Assembly: GCF_004337695.1 (NCBI RefSeq)
Contig: NZ_SJXJ01000031.1
Span: 1 to 37,710, forward strand
Length of the DNA: 37,710 nt
Reading direction: 5' to 3'
Source: Tenacibaculum sp. M341
Lineage (GTDB): Bacteria > Bacteroidota > Bacteroidia > Flavobacteriales > Flavobacteriaceae
Shown here: positions 1-9,720 of the stretch, one piece after another
Layout: each line of letters begins with the position of its first letter
Numbering within the stretch: the stretch's first letter is position 1
Translations under genes and position numbers: made by a program
Notes under the pieces: generated by a model
Told to the model about the DNA's origin: nothing
Databases searched by the model: none
Seen by the model: the letters and a program-made list of their open reading frames with translations, nothing else

Positions 1-216
1 TTTCTAATTCTATCATATCTTTGCTTAGTACTTGGTACATAGGGTTGTGTTTTTATGTTTCGCAACACAAATATCTACAACCCTTAATTTTTTCTCAAAA
101 AAAGTCAAGATGACTTCAATATAAACACTTGATTTTAATAAAAAAACAAAAGAAAATCTTTATTTTTTTGTTAAATTAACCCACCTAATATAACAATTCC
201 TACTCTATAAACTTTT

Positions 217-1824
217 CTATAGTGTACTAATTTTAAAATTAGTTTCTCTAAATATTCTATTATCCCTACTAAGAATAAGCTCAACATTATATTCAGTATT
301 AGTATCTAATCCTTCAATAAGAATTTTAGGACTAGTTTTAGATGGATTAAATTTCATATACTCTATTCCATTTAATTTCAGAGTAAATTCATAAATATAA
401 TTTACTCCATAGTATATACCTGTATCTAAATGATAACCACAATTATACGACAAAGCAGTTAACCAATATAAATCAAAACTATTTGACGTAATATTTGATG
501 TGTAAACATCTATATTAGAAGAAGGAGTTACTTCTATTGGGTAAGTTGTAATTTCGAATTCCTTAAAACCTCTTTCAATTATTAAGTCTGGCTCGTAAAT
601 AGGATTAGGAGGTACTACTTCATCCTGACCTCTAGCGTTTTCAATTTTAATAATATAATTTGTATTTGGAGTAAGTTCATATGAAAAAGGTGTCTGAAAA
701 AATCTAAAACATTGAGTTGTTTCAATAAATTCATCATTTATATAAAGATTCCATATGTCCCAATTTAAATCTTCTAAATAAATAGGGTCATGATTACTTT
801 TTAAACTATTAGCAACAAATCTAAAAGAATTATGTGTTACATTGAATATCTTTACATCAAAATTTGAACGTACAGGTGGGAGATTTAAAGGAGTAAAATC
901 TATATAATGATTATATTCAACGTTAAGACTTTCATTTCTTGAAACAATTTTAAGTGTGTTTAGTTTGTTGTCATAACTAACTGGTAGTACTATTTTTAAA
1001 TCATTAGATTTATAGTCTTCATAAATAATATTACCATTCAACAAAACCGTATTTTTTGTATCCAAATTTAAACCTGATAATTTAAAAACAACTGTTGAAT
1101 AACCTATATAAATAGATTCACTTTCAAAAAAAACACTATTCGCTTCTTCTCTTGAAAGACTTTGTATCTCAATTTCTTCTGATTTTAAGTCATTATTCTC
1201 AGGGAATTCAGCTATAATTTGCACTTTATATAAAAAAGAATAATCTCCGAGAGGTAGTCCATAATAAACTTTATCATCATCTGTTTCGAAACTATCTGAA
1301 GGTTTGACTCTATGTGTTTTACCATTTACTAAAATTCTATAAAGAGGTTTAACACCATCTGGCCCAATAATTTTATTCCAGGTAATATGGCTGTAAATAA
1401 GTGGAATTCTGCCTTGTGAGTTCCACAAAGGCTCAATACTAAACTCTTTAAACTCCAAATCTACAGCTATAGTTTTTGTAGTAAACGAAAATTCACCAAC
1501 AATCCTTTTTCCACTTTCTAATTTGGCTATTACTTTACCAGAATAAGCTTGATCTAATTTAAGATTTTCGAAAGAATAACTAGTATCGGTTATTTCAGAA
1601 GAAATAACTTTATCTTCAAGAAGAATATCATAATATATTTTTTCTGAACTTTTAGGAGAATTCCAAAATATAACCGCAGAATCTTCTTTAATATCTCTAA
1701 AAGAAATAACTAATTCATCTAACTCTTCTTCAACTACAATATTTTCATCCCCCTTACATCCTAAAAAAAAGAAAGAAAGAAAGAAAGAATATATAAATAT
1801 ATTTATCAATTTATTTATTTTCAT
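217..1824 (-). CDS. Surface-type lipoprotein with fibronectin III-like and IPT/TIG-like segments
   Basis: A signal peptide ends in the lipobox FLGC, with Cys23 as the predicted lipidated residue. The following KGDEN resembles the acidic lipoprotein export signal that sends flavobacterial lipoproteins to the cell surface. The first ~100 residues look like a fibronectin III-type beta sandwich. A segment near residues 235-310 (FKLSGLNLDTKNTVLLNG) resembles an IPT/TIG fold, and further beta-rich domains follow. I chose the ATG at 1824; an upstream in-frame TTG at 1833 would add only three residues. The signal-peptide codons run through five AAAG units and an A8 tract (see the repeat feature). The gene stands alone, 104 bases from the aminopeptidase gene and on the same strand. 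Function is unknown; a binding or adhesive surface protein is the likeliest class, by inference only. Confidence 0.8.
   Translation of the reverse strand: MKINKLINIFIYSFFLSFFFLGCKGDENIVVEEELDELVISFRDIKEDSAVIFWNSPKSSEKIYYDILLEDKVISSEITDTSYSFENLKLDQAYSGKVIAKLESGKRIVGEFSFTTKTIAVDLEFKEFSIEPLWNSQGRIPLIYSHITWNKIIGPDGVKPLYRILVNGKTHRVKPSDSFETDDDKVYYGLPLGDYSFLYKVQIIAEFPENNDLKSEEIEIQSLSREEANSVFFESESIYIGYSTVVFKLSGLNLDTKNTVLLNGNIIYEDYKSNDLKIVLPVSYDNKLNTLKIVSRNESLNVEYNHYIDFTPLNLPPVRSNFDVKIFNVTHNSFRFVANSLKSNHDPIYLEDLNWDIWNLYINDEFIETTQCFRFFQTPFSYELTPNTNYIIKIENARGQDEVVPPNPIYEPDLIIERGFKEFEITTYPIEVTPSSNIDVYTSNITSNSFDLYWLTALSYNCGYHLDTGIYYGVNYIYEFTLKLNGIEYMKFNPSKTSPKILIEGLDTNTEYNVELILSRDNRIFRETNFKISTL
1763..1789. 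repeat. A8 plus (AAAG)5 tetranucleotide tract inside a lipoprotein signal peptide
   Basis: On the plus strand an A8 run (1763-1770) is followed by Gs spaced every four bases at 1771, 1775, 1779, 1783 and 1787. On the coding strand this is a CTTT tract, encoding Phe, Leu and Ser of the signal peptide just before the lipobox. Gain or loss of one unit would shift the frame within the first 23 codons. Confidence 0.85.
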
Positions 1825-1928
1825 TTTTATCAATTTATTTTTGCAAAAATATATATTGTATATTTAAAAAGCAAAAATATCAGTAGTTAGTAAAACATTA
1901 AAAAACACTATATTCCCCTGTTGTGCAT

Positions 1929-3554
1929 TTAATCTAAAGAAGGTAATATAAAATCGTCTAAAACACTTTTTTTAGCCATCATTTTCTCTATAGCTTTTAT
2001 AGTTCTTGGGGCTTCTTCTGATAAATTTTTAGGTCCTTGTTCGGTAATTAAAATATCATCTTCAATTCTTACAGCTATTCCCCACCATTTTTTATCACAT
2101 GAACTTCCTTCTGGAATATAAATACCAGGTTCAACAGTAATTACCATATTTTTAGCAAGCTTACCATAAGTTCCTGGATCGTGAACATCTAAACCAATAT
2201 GATGTGAGGTACCATGAGGAAAATAAGAATGCTTTTCATCTATAGATTTGATAATTCCTAATTTTAATAAACCTTCATTAATAATTGTTTTTGATTGTTG
2301 TCCAGGAGCCCAAAATTGATTTCCTACTTTACAAACTGCTATACCTGCATTTTGAGCTTCTAATACAATTTCATATATCGCTTTTTGTTCAGGTGAAAAC
2401 TTACCATTTGCCGGAATTGTTCTTGTAACATCTGCTGTGTAACCTCTGTATTCGGCTCCTAAATCCATTAATACTAAATCGTTGTCAACTTTAGTTCTGT
2501 TATTTTCAATATAATGTAAAATGCAACCATTGTTACCTGCTCCTACTATTGAAGGGTATCCTTCATATTCTGCTCCATATTTTTTGTAAACAAACTCATG
2601 AATTCCTTGAATTTCAGTTTCAGACATATGAGGCTTCATAGCTTTCATTACTTCTATTTGACCAACTGCAGAAATTCGAATTGCTTTGGTTAGTAATTTT
2701 AATTCTTCTGCAGTTTTTATTTCACGCATTTGAGCCATTTTTATACTCAAAAACTCTTTATTTATATTATTGTGCTTAATACTTAGTTTTAATGTTGCCT
2801 TTTCTTTAATTGCTTCTATTTTATTTGTGTCACTAGTATTCCTGTATCCCTGAATCAACTCATCTTTTTCTAAGTCTGGATAATATACCATTACCTTTCC
2901 TAAAGCTTGAGCAACATTTGCAGCATTTTCAACGGGGGTAGCTTTGATTAACTCATATACTTTCTTTTTAGGTTCTGATAATGATGCTGATGTATTGTAA
3001 TTTGAATTTCTCTTAAAACTCTTCACTAAATCATATACTTCCCCTAATTTATTCAATGAATTTCTATAATCATCTTCAAAATCTTTGATATAAACTTCGT
3101 CAAATTTTGTAAAATCTATAGCGTCTTCTATAAACTCTTCTGAAGTTTTAGCTATAGAAAAACCTAATTGAGATTTGGCTCCTTCAACTCCTAAACGTTT
3201 ACCATTCCACAATTCATAAATAGGGTCTTTTTTTGGAAGATAAATAACCTCATTGTAGGTATTCCCTATTTTATCTGTTCTATTTTCAGAAAAAATTAAA
3301 ACTACTGCATTAGGTTCTCTCAATCCAGTCAAATAATAAAAATCTGGGTCTTGATGAAAAACATAATCTACATCGTTAGCTCTATTTCTAATAGGATTGG
3401 CAAAAACTACTGCTACAGAATTTTTAGACATTTTTTGTCGTAAAATTTCTCTTCTATTTTTATGAAATTCTTTTGAAAGATAATCGGTTGGTGTTTGTGC
3501 TACTAATAAGTTATAAAAACTCAGTAAAAAAACACTGAATAAAATCTGCTTCAT
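1929..3554 (-). CDS. pepP: Secreted Xaa-Pro aminopeptidase (M24B)
   Basis: A 541-residue aminopeptidase P-type enzyme, which removes the N-terminal residue from peptides with proline in second position. The N-terminal half is an aminopeptidase P N-domain and the C-terminal half a pita-bread M24 domain. The five metal ligands are visible: two Asp in LVLMDLGAEYRGYTADVTRT, His in PHGTSHHIGLDVHDPG, Glu in ITVEPGIYIPEG and Glu in VRIEDDILIT. I chose the ATG at 3554 because it gives a clean signal peptide (MKQILFSVFLLSFYNLLVAQ). An open frame continues upstream to 3662, but those 36 residues are not protein-like. The signal peptide points to periplasmic or secreted action, in contrast to the cytoplasmic E. 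coli PepP. It is probably a single-gene unit. Confidence 0.9.
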   Translation of the reverse strand: MKQILFSVFLLSFYNLLVAQTPTDYLSKEFHKNRREILRQKMSKNSVAVVFANPIRNRANDVDYVFHQDPDFYYLTGLREPNAVVLIFSENRTDKIGNTYNEVIYLPKKDPIYELWNGKRLGVEGAKSQLGFSIAKTSEEFIEDAIDFTKFDEVYIKDFEDDYRNSLNKLGEVYDLVKSFKRNSNYNTSASLSEPKKKVYELIKATPVENAANVAQALGKVMVYYPDLEKDELIQGYRNTSDTNKIEAIKEKATLKLSIKHNNINKEFLSIKMAQMREIKTAEELKLLTKAIRISAVGQIEVMKAMKPHMSETEIQGIHEFVYKKYGAEYEGYPSIVGAGNNGCILHYIENNRTKVDNDLVLMDLGAEYRGYTADVTRTIPANGKFSPEQKAIYEIVLEAQNAGIAVCKVGNQFWAPGQQSKTIINEGLLKLGIIKSIDEKHSYFPHGTSHHIGLDVHDPGTYGKLAKNMVITVEPGIYIPEGSSCDKKWWGIAVRIEDDILITEQGPKNLSEEAPRTIKAIEKMMAKKSVLDDFILPSLD

Positions 3555-3787
3555 TAATTCAATTTTGATGAATTCAAATGTACTATTATTATGAATACTA
3601 TTGAAAGTTTTAAATAATTGGTAGCTGTAATAATTAAAACAAGTAATAAATATCAACATCAAACGATCTATTTATCAAATTATAAAAAACAACTAGTCTA
3701 AAGCAATCACTCTTCATTTATTATTAAAAATAACTACTGTTAACTGAAAAACTGCTAATGGCTAACTAATAATTGGATACTATTCAA

Positions 3788-3795
3788 TATTTTTG
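3788..3795 (+). promoter_or_regulatory. Candidate -7 element of the gcvT promoter
   Basis: TATTTTTG fits the Bacteroidota -7 consensus TAnnTTTG and lies 30 bases before the gcvT start. No convincing -33 TTG is seen at the usual distance, so the call is tentative. Confidence 0.4.
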
Positions 3796-3825
3796 ATGCT
3801 TGAAAAATAACAACTAAATCATAGC

Positions 3826-4908
3826 ATGAAAAATACAGCGCTAACACATATACATGAAGCACTTGGAGCAAAAATGGTTCCTTTTGCAGGTTATAACATG
3901 CCTGTTCAGTACGAAGGAGTAAATGCTGAACATGAAACAGTAAGACAAGGAGTAGGTGTTTTTGATGTAAGTCATATGGGTGAATTCTTTTTAAAAGGAG
4001 AAAATGCTTTGGCTTTAATTCAGAAAATAACTACCAACGATGCTTCTAAATTAGTACCAGGTAAGGCTCAATATACTTGTATGCCAAACAATGATGGTGG
4101 TATTGTAGATGATTTAATTATTTACATGATTGCTGAAAATGAGTACATGTTGGTTGTTAATGCTTCTAACATTGAAAAAGACTGGAACTGGATTTCTAAA
4201 CATAACGACTTAAATGTTGAAATGGAAAACAGATCTGAAGATTGGTCTTTATTAGCTATTCAAGGTCCTAAAGCAGCAGAAGCAATGCAATCATTAACTG
4301 AAGTTGATTTATCTGCTATCAAATTTTATACATTTCAAATTACAGATTTTGCAGGTATTCCTAATGTTGTAGTTTCTGCAACTGGTTATACTGGTTCTGG
4401 TGGATTTGAAGTTTATGTTAAAAATGAAGATGTTGCTCAACTTTGGGAGAAGGTTTTTGAAGCTGGTGCTGATTGGGGAATTAAACCTATCGGATTAGCT
4501 GCCCGTGATACTTTACGTTTAGAAATGGGATATTGTTTATACGGAAATGATATTACCGATACTACCTCTCCTATTGAAGCTGGATTAGGGTGGATTACCA
4601 AGTTTACTAAAGATTTTGTGAATGCTGAAGCTTTAAAAACACAAAAAGAAAACGGAGTAAGTAGAAAGTTAGTTGCTTTTGAATTAACAGAGCGTGGAAT
4701 TCCTCGTAAAGATTACGAAATCGTAGATGGTGAAGGAACTGTTATTGGTGAAGTTACTTCAGGTACTATGAGCCCTAGTTTAAGTAAAGGAATAGGTTTA
4801 GGATATGTGACTATTGAAAATTCAAAAGTAGATTCAGAAATCTTTATTCAAATTCGTAAAAAACAAGTAGCTGCAAAAGTAGTGAAGTTACCTTTTTATA
4901 AGGGATAA
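3826..4908 (+). CDS. gcvT: Aminomethyltransferase, glycine cleavage system T protein
   Basis: A full-length 360-residue T protein. It transfers the methylene group from aminomethyl-lipoyl H protein to tetrahydrofolate and releases ammonia in glycine catabolism. The N-terminus ([30 protein letters not shown]) and the folate-binding region ([32 protein letters not shown]) are typical, as is the C-terminal [17 protein letters not shown] barrel. The gene is monocistronic and convergent with recG; the 3' ends share one bidirectional terminator. gcvP and gcvH are not in the window, as is usual in this group. Confidence 0.97.
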   Translation: MKNTALTHIHEALGAKMVPFAGYNMPVQYEGVNAEHETVRQGVGVFDVSHMGEFFLKGENALALIQKITTNDASKLVPGKAQYTCMPNNDGGIVDDLIIYMIAENEYMLVVNASNIEKDWNWISKHNDLNVEMENRSEDWSLLAIQGPKAAEAMQSLTEVDLSAIKFYTFQITDFAGIPNVVVSATGYTGSGGFEVYVKNEDVAQLWEKVFEAGADWGIKPIGLAARDTLRLEMGYCLYGNDITDTTSPIEAGLGWITKFTKDFVNAEALKTQKENGVSRKLVAFELTERGIPRKDYEIVDGEGTVIGEVTSGTMSPSLSKGIGLGYVTIENSKVDSEIFIQIRKKQVAAKVVKLPFYKG

Positions 4909-4916
4909 ATTATTAT

Positions 4917-4948
4917 AAACAAGGAGGAGAGCAATTTTCTCCTTGTTT
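4917..4948. terminator. Bidirectional terminator between gcvT and recG
   Basis: A perfect 10-bp stem (AAACAAGGAG at 4917-4926 with CTCCTTGTTT at 4939-4948) can be extended inward by A-T and G-T pairs. It has A and T runs at the outer ends, so it can serve both convergent genes. Its right end overlaps the recG stop codon region at 4947. Confidence 0.85.
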
Positions 4949-7082
4949 AACTAATATCACTCCAAATTCCACTCGTTTTTCTTAATGAAGTCAAACGTTT
5001 CAGAATTAAACTATTTTTTTCTAATGATAAATTAGGATCATCGTTTAACAATTGCATAGCAGATTGACGAGCTTGAAATAAAATAGGACTATCTTTTACC
5101 ACATCTGCTATTTTTAAATTCAACACACCACTTTGCTGTGTCCCCATAATATTTCCAGGACCACGAAGCTTTAAATCTACCTCAGCAATCTTAAATCCGT
5201 CAGTAGTTTCAACCATTGTTTGTAACCTTGTTTTAGAATCTGATGATAATTTATAACTAGATAATAAGATACAATAACTTTGTTCGGCTCCACGTCCTAC
5301 TCTACCTCTTAACTGGTGTAACTGACTTAATCCAAATCGTTCAGCACTTTCAATTACCATTACAGATGCATTTGGTACATTTACCCCTACTTCAATTACT
5401 GTAGTAGCTACCATAATTTGAGTTTCCCCATTCACAAAACGATTCATTTCATAATCTTTGTCCGCTGGTTTCATTTGACCATGAACAATACTAATTTGAT
5501 ATTTCGGAGAAGGAAACTCTCTTATAATACTTTCATAACCATCCATTAAATCTTTATAATCCATTGCCTCAGATTCTTGAATTAATGGATATACTACATA
5601 CACCTGTCTACCTTTCTCAATTTCATCTTTTAAAAATTTAAAAACTCCTAATCGATGACTATCATATCTGTGTACTGTTTTTACATCTTTCCTTCCAGGA
5701 GGCAATTCATCTATTGCTGAAATATCTAAATCTCCATACAATGACATTGCTAATGTTCTTGGAATTGGAGTTGCTGTCATTACTAAAATATGTGGAGGAA
5801 TAGCCCCTCCGACCTCCTCAGAAGATTTATCAATTGAGTTTTGTGTTTTCTCCCATAACTTTCTTCTTTGAGCTACTCCAAATCGATGCTGCTCATCAAT
5901 AATGGCTAATCCTAAATTTTGAAACTGAACTTTATCTTCTAAAATAGCATGCGTACCAATTAAAATCTGTAAAGAACCGTCTTCTAAGCCAGCATGAATC
6001 TCTCTTCGCTTTTTAACTTTCGTTGATCCTGTTAATAAATCTACTTTAATATCCGTACCCTCTAACAACTCAGCTATACCATTATAATGCTGTGAAGCTA
6101 AAATTTCTGTAGGTGCCATAATCGTTGCTTGGTAACCATTATCAATAGCTAAAAGCATTACCAACAGAGCAACAATTGTTTTTCCAGAACCTACATCTCC
6201 TTGTAATAAACGATTCATTTGAGCTCCAGAACCTACATCTTTTCGTATTTCTTTCAACACACGCTTTTGAGCATTTGTTAAATCAAAAGGCAAATGATTA
6301 TTGTAAAAATTTGTAAATATCTCTCCTACTTGTCCAAAAACAAACCCTTTATTTTTTGATTTGTTAATTAGCTTTTTCAACAATAATTGCAACTGAATAA
6401 AAAATAATTCCTCAAACTTTAATCTATACTGCGCCTGTGCTAATAACTCTTGACTTTTAGGAAAATGAATATTTAAAATAGCTTCTTTCTTGTGTAGCAA
6501 TTTGTGTTCATTTCTAAAATCAGCAGAAAAAACCTCCTCTATGCTTTCAAAAGTTTGTTGTAGTGCATTTTGCACCATGCTTCGCATTACTTTGTGTCCA
6601 ATACCTTTATTAGATAATTTTTCTGTTGAAGGATAAACAGGCTGCATAGCCGTTTGCAACTTTTTTTTGTATTCTGAAACTAATTCCATTTCAGGATGTG
6701 GCATACTAGCTACGCCATTGTACCAATTCAACTTTCCATAAATAACATAAGGCACGCCACCTTTTAAAGAATCTTTAATCCACTTGGCTCCTTTAAACCA
6801 AACCAATTCTATACTTCCGGTTGCATCAGAAAAAGTAGCTACTAACCTACTTCCTCTTTTTTGTTTGACTGTTTTTACCGAAGTAATTTTTCCAACAATT
6901 TGAACTTCCGAGGTGTTTCTTTGAAGCTGGTTTATAGTGTAAAATTGAGTTTTATCTATATATCGAAACGGAAAAAGATGCAATAAATCATTACAAGTTC
7001 TTATTCCTAATTCTGAAAATAATAACTCGGCTCTTGCTACACTAACGCCTTTTATATAAGTTACAGGTTGATTTAGATTCAT
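4947..7082 (-). CDS. recG: ATP-dependent DNA helicase RecG
   Basis: A 711-residue RecG, the branched-DNA translocase that remodels stalled forks and Holliday junctions. The N-terminal wedge/OB fold covers roughly residues 1-150 and the superfamily 2 helicase core follows. Visible motifs are Walker A GDVGSGKT (295-302), DEQHRFG (396-402) and MTATPIPRTL (435-444). The C-terminal lobe has QIMVATTVIEVGVNVPNA and QLRGRVGRG. The length is normal for the family. It lies in a divergent pair with the RsmB-type gene, separated by 123 bp. Confidence 0.97.
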   Translation of the reverse strand: MNLNQPVTYIKGVSVARAELLFSELGIRTCNDLLHLFPFRYIDKTQFYTINQLQRNTSEVQIVGKITSVKTVKQKRGSRLVATFSDATGSIELVWFKGAKWIKDSLKGGVPYVIYGKLNWYNGVASMPHPEMELVSEYKKKLQTAMQPVYPSTEKLSNKGIGHKVMRSMVQNALQQTFESIEEVFSADFRNEHKLLHKKEAILNIHFPKSQELLAQAQYRLKFEELFFIQLQLLLKKLINKSKNKGFVFGQVGEIFTNFYNNHLPFDLTNAQKRVLKEIRKDVGSGAQMNRLLQGDVGSGKTIVALLVMLLAIDNGYQATIMAPTEILASQHYNGIAELLEGTDIKVDLLTGSTKVKKRREIHAGLEDGSLQILIGTHAILEDKVQFQNLGLAIIDEQHRFGVAQRRKLWEKTQNSIDKSSEEVGGAIPPHILVMTATPIPRTLAMSLYGDLDISAIDELPPGRKDVKTVHRYDSHRLGVFKFLKDEIEKGRQVYVVYPLIQESEAMDYKDLMDGYESIIREFPSPKYQISIVHGQMKPADKDYEMNRFVNGETQIMVATTVIEVGVNVPNASVMVIESAERFGLSQLHQLRGRVGRGAEQSYCILLSSYKLSSDSKTRLQTMVETTDGFKIAEVDLKLRGPGNIMGTQQSGVLNLKIADVVKDSPILFQARQSAMQLLNDDPNLSLEKNSLILKRLTSLRKTSGIWSDIS

Positions 7083-7179
7083 TTATAGTAAGATGACTTT
7101 TACTATTTTATAATTTTAAATTTTATTTACACAGCATTTTTACATGCAAACGAAAGTACAAAAAACCATTAAAATCAAC

Positions 7180-7187
7180 TATATTTG
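7180..7187 (+). promoter_or_regulatory. Candidate -7 element of the RsmB-type gene promoter
   Basis: TATATTTG matches the Bacteroidota TAnnTTTG -7 consensus and lies 19 bases before the start codon, implying a very short leader. Confidence 0.5.
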
Positions 7188-7205
7188 TAGCCTTAAAATC
7201 ATTAA

Positions 7206-8417
7206 ATGAGATTACATAGAAACTTGGTATATGCTGTTATTGATAGCTTAAGAGACATTTTTAATGAAGGTGTTTATGCCGATAAAGCTGTTGAAACTGC
7301 ATTAAGAAGAGATAAAAGATGGGGTGCTAGAGATAGAAAATTTGTTGCTGAAACCATTTATGAAATTGTTCGTTGGAAACGTTTATATGCTGAAATTGCG
7401 AATGTAAAAGTTCCTTTTTCACGCCCTGACTTATGGCGATTATTTTCTGTTTGGTGTGTATTGAGAGGAATTCAATTACCTGATTGGAATCAAATTGAAC
7501 CTACTCCAACCAGAAGGATCAAAGGAAAGTTTGATGAACTTTTAAAAATTAGAAAATTTAGAGAATCGATACCTGATTGGATTGACGAAATAGGTTTAAG
7601 TGAATTAGGTGAAGAGGTTTGGACAAAAGAAATTGCAGCTCTTAATAAACAAGCTGAAGTTATTTTACGTACCAATACATTAAATACTACTAAAGAAAGT
7701 CTTCAAAAAAGATTAAGTGCTGAAGGAATTGAAACAGAATTTGTAAAAGGACATCCTGATGCTTTAAAATTAGTAGAAAGAGCGAATGTTTTTAAAACAG
7801 AGTGCTTTAAAAAAGGATTATTTGAAGTTCAAGATGCTTCATCTCAATTAGTTGCTGCATACCTAGATGTTAGTCCTGGTATGAAAGTTGTAGACACATG
7901 TGCAGGTGCAGGTGGAAAAACTTTACACTTGGCTTCATTAATGCAAAATAAGGGGCAAATTATAGCTATGGATATTTACGAGAGTAAATTAAAAAAGCTA
8001 AAAGTTCGTGCTCGTAGAAATGGAGTACATAATATTGATTTGCGTGTTATTGATTCTACCAAACCTATAAAGAAATTACACAACAAAGCAGATAGAGTTT
8101 TAATTGATGCTCCCTGTTCTGGTTTAGGTGTTATTAGAAGAAATCCGGATAGTAAATGGAAATTACAACCTGAATTTTTAGATAATATTAGAAACGTACA
8201 ACAACAAGTACTACAAGATTATTCAAAAATGGTAAAATCTGGTGGTAAATTAGTATATGCTACTTGTTCTGTATTGCCTTCAGAAAATCAAAAGCAAATT
8301 GAGTTTTTCTTGGCTTCAGATGCTGGTCAGGATTTCTCTTTTGTAAAAGATGAAAAAATATTATCTTACCGATCTGGTTTTGATGGCTTTTACATGGCTT
8401 TATTAGAAAAAAAATAA
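7206..8417 (+). CDS. RsmB/NOP2-family rRNA (cytosine-C5) methyltransferase
   Basis: A 403-residue SAM-dependent RNA m5C methyltransferase of the RsmB/Sun family. The N-terminal ~140 residues are a NusB-like RNA-binding region. The Rossmann domain carries VVDTCAGAGGKTLHLASLM (228-246), the first catalytic cysteine in DAPCSGLG (Cys304) and the second in YATCSVLPSEN (Cys354). The probable target is 16S rRNA, as for E. coli RsmB, but related family members modify other positions, so I leave the symbol empty. The next gene starts 13 bases after its stop and may be partly co-transcribed. Confidence 0.9.
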   Translation: MRLHRNLVYAVIDSLRDIFNEGVYADKAVETALRRDKRWGARDRKFVAETIYEIVRWKRLYAEIANVKVPFSRPDLWRLFSVWCVLRGIQLPDWNQIEPTPTRRIKGKFDELLKIRKFRESIPDWIDEIGLSELGEEVWTKEIAALNKQAEVILRTNTLNTTKESLQKRLSAEGIETEFVKGHPDALKLVERANVFKTECFKKGLFEVQDASSQLVAAYLDVSPGMKVVDTCAGAGGKTLHLASLMQNKGQIIAMDIYESKLKKLKVRARRNGVHNIDLRVIDSTKPIKKLHNKADRVLIDAPCSGLGVIRRNPDSKWKLQPEFLDNIRNVQQQVLQDYSKMVKSGGKLVYATCSVLPSENQKQIEFFLASDAGQDFSFVKDEKILSYRSGFDGFYMALLEKK

Positions 8418-8430
8418 ATTTAATATATAA

Positions 8431-9498
8431 ATGATGACGATGGTAAAAAAATTACTTTTAACAATAATTTTCCTTACAAATGTAGTAGTATTATTGGCAC
8501 AACAATCATACTATAATGATGTTGATTTAACCAAAACAGGTATCGAATTAAAAGATGAGTTGGCTGTAAAAATTTCTAGTACACATACTAATATTTTAGA
8601 TTATACTCCTGGTGTATGGGAGGCTTGTAAAGCTACAGATGTGAATCCAGACAATCCTAATGAAGTATTATTAATTTATGGATTTAGCGCTTCTGGTACT
8701 ACAGCTAGAACTAGAGGAATTGATGACAATGGTGGTAGTAATGGCGATTGGAATAGAGAACATACTTTTGCTAGAAGCTTAGGTAATCCTAGCTTTGATA
8801 GAGGTGATACTCCTTATTCAGATGCACATCATTTACGCCCTTCTGATGTTCAATATAATGCAACAAGAGGAAATAAGCTTTTTGGAGAGGGTTCTGGGAA
8901 CTCTGGAGAACAAGCTTCTGGTGACTGGTATCCTGGTGATGAATGGAAAGGTGATATAGCGCGTATGATGATGTATATGTATTTACGTTATGGTAGTCAA
9001 TGTGTACCCTCAGATATTGGTGTTGGTACGAATGCTGGTGCTGGTGACGATATGATTGATTTATTTTTACAGTGGAATGCAGAAGATCCTGTTTCTGCTA
9101 TAGAAGATAAGAGAAATGAATTTCATGAAGATACTAGTAATACCTATGCACAAGGAAATAGAAATCCTTTTATTGACAATCCTAATTTAGCTACTCAAAT
9201 TTGGGGTGGTCCTGCTGCTCAAGATAGATGGGGAACGGCTAGTACTGATGATTTTAATAGTTTTGGTAATTTAAGAGTTTTTCCAAATCCTTCTAATACA
9301 GGAAATGTTACAATCAAATCTAGTAACGAGATTACTGAAGTTAAGGTAATTTCTATTATTGGTAAAGAAATTTACTTTAAAAAGAATCCAGAATTTGTTG
9401 CTCAGAAATTTACTATTGAAAACTTAAATAGTGGAATTTATTTAGTAAGACTTTCAAACGCTAATAGCTCAGTTACAAAAAAGTTATTAGTTAAATAA
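8431..9498 (+). CDS. Secreted endonuclease I with T9SS sorting tail
   Basis: A 355-residue nuclease of the endonuclease I (EndA/NucM/Dns) family, non-specific extracellular DNases. A signal peptide ends at VVVLLAQ. The metal-dependent active site is visible as WNREHTF (107-113) and DAHHLRPSDVQYNATRGN (131-148), with a later QGNRNPFIDNP (241-251). The last ~75 residues (LRVFPNPSNTGNVTI to VTKKLLVK) form the type A C-terminal domain recognised by the type IX secretion system, so the protein should be exported or surface-attached. In-frame ATGs at 8431, 8434 and 8440 are all possible; the signal peptide works with any. A likely role is DNA scavenging or biofilm and NET degradation. A strong terminator follows. 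Confidence 0.93.
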   Translation: MMTMVKKLLLTIIFLTNVVVLLAQQSYYNDVDLTKTGIELKDELAVKISSTHTNILDYTPGVWEACKATDVNPDNPNEVLLIYGFSASGTTARTRGIDDNGGSNGDWNREHTFARSLGNPSFDRGDTPYSDAHHLRPSDVQYNATRGNKLFGEGSGNSGEQASGDWYPGDEWKGDIARMMMYMYLRYGSQCVPSDIGVGTNAGAGDDMIDLFLQWNAEDPVSAIEDKRNEFHEDTSNTYAQGNRNPFIDNPNLATQIWGGPAAQDRWGTASTDDFNSFGNLRVFPNPSNTGNVTIKSSNEITEVKVISIIGKEIYFKKNPEFVAQKFTIENLNSGIYLVRLSNANSSVTKKLLVK

Positions 9499-9520
9499 AC
9501 AATAAGCTCATAGCTATATA

Positions 9521-9556
9521 AAAGCCTTAAAAGTATGATACTTTTAAGGCTTTTTT
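9521..9556 (+). terminator. Strong intrinsic terminator after the endonuclease gene
   Basis: A perfect 15-bp stem (9521-9535 with 9539-9553) has a three-base loop and is followed by a T run. The plus-strand unit ends here, and the cassette-like region begins about 120 bases further on. Confidence 0.93.
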
Positions 9557-9676
9557 GTTAACTCAACGTTTTATTTATTCTTATTTTACAATAAGTTTCT
9601 GATCTAAGAAGTATTAAAAATGGAAAAAACATTTAGTTTCTACAATACTGAAATTTTATATTTGTTATACAGTGTA

Positions 9677-9709
9677 AATAAACACAATTGTATTTAGCCA
9701 TATGTTAAC
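9677..9709 (+). repeat. Half attC-like/attI-like site at the left boundary of the cassette array
   Basis: This segment ends in GTTAAC (9704-9709), 11 bases before the first cassette ORF. It matches 14034-14066 at 26 of its first 30 positions, and that copy sits just after the integrase remnant. Both contain CAATTGTxTTTAGCC before the GTT core. No left arm is convincing, so it may be a right half-site or an attI-like site. It marks the first array signal after the chromosomal terminator. Confidence 0.5.
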
Positions 9710-9720
9710 TTTCATATAAA

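Noticed and set aside
41-84. 8-bp inverted repeat AGGGTTGT/ACAACCCT at the left edge
   Set aside because: The loop is long, there is no T run and no neighbouring gene end is visible; nothing supports a function.
1825-1833. TTG start three codons upstream for the lipoprotein
   Set aside because: The ATG at 1824 gives a complete signal peptide and is the stronger start.
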